A program made the position numbers and the translations under genes. Of a stretch of 6,974 nt of DNA, positions 3,991 through 6,974 are shown piece after piece (positions within the stretch are counted from its first letter, which is position 1; the number at the start of each line of letters is the position of its first letter). Source of the DNA: Tardiphaga sp. (lineage in GTDB: Bacteria > Pseudomonadota > Alphaproteobacteria > Rhizobiales > Xanthobacteraceae); contig JAQGJF010000093.1 in assembly GCA_028290765.1 (NCBI GenBank), positions 1-6,974 of the forward strand. Reading direction: 5' to 3'. Under the pieces are notes generated by a model that made no database searches, had not been told where the DNA came from, and was given only the letters and a program-made list of their open reading frames with translations.

Positions 3991-5386
3991 CCCGCATCCG
4001 CGGCAGCTCGGGCGCGGTCATGCCGATCGCGGCGCGCCGCTCGACCACGGCGTGGTGAAACTGCTCCAGCACGAGGCTGAAGGCCGACAGGTCGCCTTCC
4101 TCGATCGCGCCGTCGTCGTAGCATTCGAGGGTTTCGCGCAGGATGTCGTCGACCTCGCATTGCATCGCCGACAATTCTTCCACGGAATCCACCTGGCGCA
4201 CTTTCGAGATCGTGGCCAGCAATCTTTCCCGGTGCAGCGTGTTCTGTTCGCGTTCGTCGCGCTTGAGATAATGACGCAGCCAGGCGAAGGCCGATCCGAT
4301 CCCGGAGAGCACCAGCAGCGCGCCCCACATGTAGTCGCTGTATTTCTCGAGGAAGGTGCGTTCGGTGCCGTCGATATAGGCCGCGGCGCCGGCGTGCGCC
4401 GGCAATGCGGCGTCCTTGTCGGTGTCGGGTTTTTCGATCTTGGCGGCGCTGTGGATTTCGCGGGCGAGCTGCGGCCGGATCGCGAACAGCTGCCGGGTGA
4501 ACGCACCGACCGAGGTTTCGGACAAAGAATGCGGCGCGACGATCAAATGGTTGACGCTGACGGTGTCGATCTTGTCGTCGGGCCTCGCCGGCGATGAGCT
4601 GAACGAGCTGCCGGGGATCTCCTCGGATTCGTAAAGCGGGTGGCGCTGCGCGATCGCGTCCGAAACGTCGATCGGCAGGAATTTCGGTTCGCCCCTGGCC
4701 TTCGCGGTGGCGGCGATGGCCTCGGAGGTGATCTTGCTGTCGAGCGGGCCGACCGTCATGTAGGCATCGATGGTGGCGTCTTTCGCCAGTTCGGCGAGCT
4801 GGTTGGTGCCGAATTGCGTCACCGCCACCTTGTCGGGATCGACGCCGGATTCCTTCAGGATCACCCGAAGCAGCGTGACATTGGCCTGGCTCCGGCCGAT
4901 CACGCCGACGCGGTGACCGGCCAGGCCATCGATCGCCTTGATTTTCGGCACCGGTTCTTTCTTGGAGCCTTTCGCCGGGAGCCCGGAAGGCGACCACAGC
5001 ACCACGACGTTCTTGCGCAGGATCGCGACCGATTCGGCGCTGCCGGGCATTTCCAGGTCGCCGCGCGCGACCGCGAGATCGGTCTTGCCGGACCCGAGCA
5101 GGGCGATGCTCTCGGCGGCGCCGTCGGTCGTGATCGGCGCCAGCCGGATCGAGCCTGCCTCGTGGGCAAAGGCCTGGGCCAGCGCCTGAATCAATTTCTG
5201 GTCTTCGCTGCCCGGGGGCCCGACGGCAATCCGCAGCGTCACCGGCCGCAGCAGCAGAAACGACGCGCCGGCGACGGCGGCAAACAGCAGCAGTCCGGCG
5301 GCCAGCACCAGCAGATAGGCGGTGCGGCGCCGGCGGACGCGGGGAGACACGCTGGCTGTTTCGCCGGTTTCGCCAGAGGGGGACAT
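3983..5386 (-). CDS. Membrane-anchored TAXI-family (TRAP-type) solute-binding protein with C-terminal TM and cytoplasmic tail
   Basis: The 467-residue product begins with a basic segment (RVRRRR, 16-21) and a hydrophobic anchor at about 23-47. A periplasmic ligand-binding domain of the TAXI type follows at about 50-345. Landmarks are LRIAVGPPGSEDQKL (51-65), LLGSGKTDLAVARGD (96-110), VVVLWSP (127-133), LAGHRVGVIGRSQANVTLLRVIL (155-177), and IDAYMTVGPLDSK (206-218). A second membrane segment (YMWGALLVLSGIGSAFAWL, 352-370) leads to about 97 helical, charged cytoplasmic residues. Ordinary TAXI proteins are about 320 residues and end after the binding domain. No TRAP permease gene is in the window, so it may act as a sensor or work with a distant transporter; the ligand is unknown. 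The ATG at 5386 has only a weak ribosome-binding site, AGGC. Long plus-strand ORFs over this region are codon shadows. Confidence 0.85.
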   Translation of the reverse strand: MSPSGETGETASVSPRVRRRRTAYLLVLAAGLLLFAAVAGASFLLLRPVTLRIAVGPPGSEDQKLIQALAQAFAHEAGSIRLAPITTDGAAESIALLGSGKTDLAVARGDLEMPGSAESVAILRKNVVVLWSPSGLPAKGSKKEPVPKIKAIDGLAGHRVGVIGRSQANVTLLRVILKESGVDPDKVAVTQFGTNQLAELAKDATIDAYMTVGPLDSKITSEAIAATAKARGEPKFLPIDVSDAIAQRHPLYESEEIPGSSFSSSPARPDDKIDTVSVNHLIVAPHSLSETSVGAFTRQLFAIRPQLAREIHSAAKIEKPDTDKDAALPAHAGAAAYIDGTERTFLEKYSDYMWGALLVLSGIGSAFAWLRHYLKRDEREQNTLHRERLLATISKVRQVDSVEELSAMQCEVDDILRETLECYDDGAIEEGDLSAFSLVLEQFHHAVVERRAAIGMTAPELPRMRAL

Positions 5387-5498
5387 GGTGCTGCCTGTCT
5401 AAACCAGATCAAAGAGGGCTCGATGTCGCACGCTAACACGCTACAGAGGGGGGCCGGCCAAAACCTGACGTGATGGTAAGGCATCGATCAATTCATGA

Positions 5499-5527
5499 TT
5501 TATACAGGCTGTTTATACAGGCTGTAT
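5499..5527. repeat. Perfect 13-bp tandem repeat with embedded palindrome upstream of the TAXI gene
   Basis: TTTATACAGGCTG occurs at 5499-5511 and again at 5512-5524 with no mismatch. The second copy extends into ATACAG-G-CTGTAT (5515-5527), a perfect palindrome with one central base; the first copy has a near-palindrome at the equivalent place. The pair lies 113-141 bases upstream of the minus-strand TAXI start and just after the end of the 100-residue protein gene. It has the form of a double operator for a dimeric repressor, and its AT content suits a promoter region. No specific regulator can be named. Confidence 0.65.
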
Positions 5528-5541
5528 GTGTCGGGAATTCA

Positions 5542-5844
5542 TCAATTCGCCCGGCCTTTCGGCGCTTCGAACGCCGCCCCGAGCTCGAGCGCCTTGCTGA
5601 GCGCGTCGCGCAACTGAACGGCGGAACTGCTGGTACAGCGTAAATGGGCGACCGCGACCGGGATGGTTTCGGTGCCGGGGCCGCCGGTCGGCATCACCAG
5701 GCCGGCCGCCAGCATGATGTTGATCAGGCCGTTATTGTTGCCGAGCGTGGGGCAGAACTCGAAGAAGATGATCGGCGCCGACGGCAGATTCTGGATCGGG
5801 ACGAACACTTCGGCGGGCGGTAAGGGCACGGGCTTCTCGGTCAT
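5542..5844 (-). CDS. Small protein of unknown function, 100 aa
   Basis: The ATG on the minus strand (5842-5844) has AGGA (complement of 5851-5854) six bases upstream, a good ribosome-binding site. The product has no signal peptide. Its N-terminus is Pro-rich (VPLPPAEVFVPIQNLPS, residues 6-22). Then come alternating hydrophobic strands (PIIFFEFCPTLGNNNGLINIMLAAGL, about 24-49), a Gly/Pro turn (MPTGGPGTETIP, 51-62), a strand IPVAVAHLRC, and a helix SSAVQLRDALSKALEL (about 72-87). A mainly beta fold closed by a helix is my reading. I recall similar hypothetical proteins in Bradyrhizobium but cannot name a domain. Together with the next gene it points the same way, but about 155 bases and a putative operator separate it from the TAXI gene, so co-transcription is uncertain. 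Confidence 0.7.
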   Translation of the reverse strand: MTEKPVPLPPAEVFVPIQNLPSAPIIFFEFCPTLGNNNGLINIMLAAGLVMPTGGPGTETIPVAVAHLRCTSSSAVQLRDALSKALELGAAFEAPKGRAN

Positions 5845-5914
5845 GACGGTTCCTGCGATGGCGGTGGAGGTGTCCGGGGCAACCCAGCTTCAACAAGAAG
5901 GCGAGGAGGGCGGT

Positions 5915-6097
5915 ATGATAGGAATTGATGCCTTGCCGCATGCCCGCACCACGGGCGGTCCCGGCATGCTCCAGAATTGGATTCGAGACAAGCACAGTAC
6001 GCGCTCTACGACCGTCAGCGGGCGCGGAACATCATTCCCGATCATGCGTTGCTTTGCACAGCTCGTGCCGAAGGCTTTCACAACACGCGCGAATTGA
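5915..6097 (+). CDS. Doubtful small ORF with a strong ribosome-binding site, 60 aa
   Basis: ATG 5915 is preceded by GAGGAGGG (5903-5910) four bases away, a very good Shine-Dalgarno match. The 60-codon frame ends in TGA (6095-6097), seven bases before the ATG of the next gene. The product (starting MIGIDALPHARTTGG, ending FTTRAN) has no signal peptide, membrane segment or domain that I recognise. Against it, third codon positions are clearly less G/C-rich than in the other genes here, and the amino-acid mix (many Thr, Arg, Ser) looks like non-coding DNA. It is the only candidate in the 260 bases between 5845 and 6104. If it is not real, that stretch holds only the upstream regions of the flanking genes, and no other structure is visible there. 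Confidence 0.25.
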   Translation: MIGIDALPHARTTGGPGMLQNWIRDKHSTRSTTVSGRGTSFPIMRCFAQLVPKAFTTRAN

Positions 6098-6104
6098 GGT
6101 CGTC

Positions 6105-6257
6105 ATGGCAACCAAGCAACAAGGGCGCATCGTCGAAACCGCGACCGAGGCGCGCCAGGCCGAACGCGGCCCGTCGGTGTTGGCGCTGTTGACGGTCTCG
6201 ACCGGGCTTGCGGTCCTGATTCTCGGCATCGTCTGGTTCGTGTTCTTCCGCACCTGA
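6105..6257 (+). CDS. Small single-pass membrane protein, 50 aa
   Basis: ATG 6105 follows TGAGGT (GAGG at 6096-6099) with five bases between, a usable ribosome-binding site. Residues 1-22 are polar and charged (MATKQQGRIVETATEARQAERG). Residues about 24-47 are one hydrophobic helix (SVLALLTVSTGLAVLILGIVWFVFF), ending in RT at residue 50. The basic N-terminus and almost absent C-terminal tail suggest a tail-anchored topology with the N-terminus in the cytoplasm. No family is recognised. G/C-rich third positions agree with a real gene. It lies 117 bases before the phosphatase gene on the same strand. Two short GC-rich dyads lie between them, without a T-run, so shared transcription cannot be excluded. 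Confidence 0.7.
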   Translation: MATKQQGRIVETATEARQAERGPSVLALLTVSTGLAVLILGIVWFVFFRT

Positions 6258-6333
6258 TACATGGTGGAGCGCCGCGACGGGCTGGCGTAGCATCGCCGGA
6301 CCCGCCGCCTGCGGCACGACGACCGGAAGTGAC

Positions 6334-6378
6334 ATGAGTCTCACCCATGAATCTGATCCCGTGAGTCTGACCCGGTGA
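6334..6378 (+). other. 14-codon leader ORF overlapping the phosphatase start by GTGA
   Basis: ATG 6334 has GGAAG (6325-6329) upstream and opens MSLTHESDPVSLTR, stopping at TGA 6376-6378. That stop overlaps the GTG start of the phosphatase (6375-6377) as GTGA. This leader ORF has the better ribosome-binding site, while the phosphatase GTG has none of its own, so translational coupling is a reasonable inference. Confidence 0.4.
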
Positions 6379-6387
6379 GCCTCATCT
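6334..6387 (+). repeat. Four degenerate 13-14 bp tandem repeats, each beginning ATG or GTG
   Basis: ATGAGTCTCACCC (6334), ATGAATCTGATCCC (6347), GTGAGTCTGACCCG (6361) and GTGAGCCTCATC (6375) are consecutive copies of one unit, RTGARYCTSAYCC. The spacing is 13, 14 and 14 bases, so successive copies fall in different reading frames. Only the fourth is in frame with the phosphatase. The unit encodes Met/Val-Ser/Asn-Leu-Thr/Ile in each case, meaning that the start region of the gene itself has been repeated. Confidence 0.8.
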
Positions 6388-6974
6388 ATGTCGTTCCCGA
6401 TCTCCACGGCCGGTTGGATCTGTTGGACGACGCGCTATTGAGGATTTCGGCAGACGCCGCGGGTCGGCCCGGCACCATCATCATGCTCGGCGACTACGTC
6501 GACAAGGGACCGGACTCCGCGGCGGTGGTCGACCGCCTGCTGTCGGGTCTTGCGGACGATCTGGCGGACGGGTGGCGATTGGTCGCGCTCAAGGGCAACC
6601 ATGACGCCATGATGGTCGCGGCGTTGCGCGACCCTGCCAACATGGCTTCCTGGATCGAGAAGGGCGGCGATGCGGCGCTGAAATCCTATGGCGGCGATCC
6701 GGCCGCGGTGCCGCCGGCGCATATTGAATGGCTCGACCGACGGCCGCTGCTGCATCTGGACCGCTACCGGCTCTACGTTCACGCCGGCGTCGAGGCGGGG
6801 ATTGCGCTCGACCGGCAGACCGAACGGACGCTGCTGAACAAACGTTACAAGCCTGGCGATCCCCAGGGCTTCGACGGGCTGCACGTCGTGCATGGCCACG
6901 ACAATTTTCCCGAAGGTCCGTTGTTGTATCCCGGCCGAAGCAATCTCGACACGCAGGCCTGGCAGACCGGCCGG
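6375..6974 (+). CDS. PPP-family metallophosphoesterase (serine/threonine protein phosphatase-like), C-terminus cut by window end
   Basis: The frame is open from GTG 6375 to the last base (200 codons, no stop). It carries the metal-binding signatures of PPP-type phosphatases in order: PDLHGR (8-13, the GDxHG site with Pro for the Gly); GDYVDKGPDS (39-48, GDxxDRG-like); GNHD (74-77, with Asp where eukaryotic enzymes have Glu); HAG (136-138); and HGHD (173-176), followed by NLDTQAW. The expected metal-ligand Asp, His and Asn residues are present, so the enzyme should be active as a two-metal phosphomonoesterase. Bacterial members include protein phosphatases of the PrpA type and ApaH-like enzymes; the substrate cannot be told here. 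The family usually has about 210-260 residues, so only a short tail is missing. An in-frame TGA at 6354-6356 and lack of other start codons support GTG 6375. Confidence 0.9.
   Translation, partial: MSLIYVVPDLHGRLDLLDDALLRISADAAGRPGTIIMLGDYVDKGPDSAAVVDRLLSGLADDLADGWRLVALKGNHDAMMVAALRDPANMASWIEKGGDAALKSYGGDPAAVPPAHIEWLDRRPLLHLDRYRLYVHAGVEAGIALDRQTERTLLNKRYKPGDPQGFDGLHVVHGHDNFPEGPLLYPGRSNLDTQAWQTGR

Noticed and set aside
3941..5473. Two long plus-strand ORFs (218 and 277 codons) antisense to the TAXI gene
   Set aside because: Low-complexity Arg/Gly/Asp/His composition and no recognisable domain. The minus-strand frame encodes a coherent membrane-anchored binding protein.
5732..5995. Minus-strand ORF of 87 codons overlapping the 100-residue protein gene
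   Set aside because: Out of frame with the better-supported gene, rich in Arg and His, with no domain or ribosome-binding site.
6435..6899. 154-codon minus-strand ORF over the phosphatase
   Set aside because: Antisense shadow; the plus strand carries all the expected phosphatase metal-binding motifs.

Overview
The window is GC-rich and looks chromosomal, from an alphaproteobacterium of the Bradyrhizobium / Rhodopseudomonas group (Nitrobacteraceae). This rests on three small secreted four-cysteine proteins that resemble DUF3551, a family common in that group, on a membrane-anchored TAXI-type binding protein, and on a dispersed palindromic element (GCGTTTTC...GAAAACGC) of a kind I remember from Bradyrhizobium genomes. 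No tRNA, rRNA, CRISPR array, transposase or phage gene is visible.

Layout. Bases 2-343 hold the 3' end of a YcgN-type cysteine-cluster protein gene. Bases 503-2086 encode a 14-helix DHA2/EmrB-type drug-efflux MFS transporter, whose leader carries a short overlapping ORF and a GC hairpin. Bases 2179-2400 encode a 73-residue protein of unknown function. Bases 2515-2679 encode a 54-residue Flp-type type IV prepilin with no Tad/Cpa assembly genes beside it. After a 205-base non-coding stretch with a 17-bp tandem repeat and a small dyad, three DUF3551-like secreted proteins follow (2885-3175, 3258-3554, 3581-3871). The last two look like a fairly recent tandem duplication. A palindromic repeat lies between this cluster and the convergent minus-strand gene at 3983-5386, which encodes a TAXI-family substrate-binding protein anchored at both ends, with a cytoplasmic tail and no TRAP permease nearby. 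A minus-strand gene for an unknown 100-residue protein (5542-5844) lies upstream of it. A perfect 13-bp tandem repeat with an embedded palindrome sits between these two genes.

The right end returns to the plus strand. It has a doubtful 60-codon ORF (5915-6097), a 50-residue single-pass membrane protein (6105-6257), and a PPP-type metallophosphatase gene that runs off the window (6375-6974). The phosphatase start lies in the last of four degenerate 13-14 bp repeats, each beginning with ATG or GTG. The first of these opens a 14-codon ORF that ends in a GTGA overlap with the phosphatase start.

The genes do not form one pathway. Most appear to be separate small transcription units. The coherent block is the secreted DUF3551-like cluster, with the envelope-located pilin and TAXI protein on either side. 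The points most worth checking are the DUF3551-like triplet with its upstream tandem repeat, the repeated start region of the phosphatase, and the unusual architecture of the TAXI protein.
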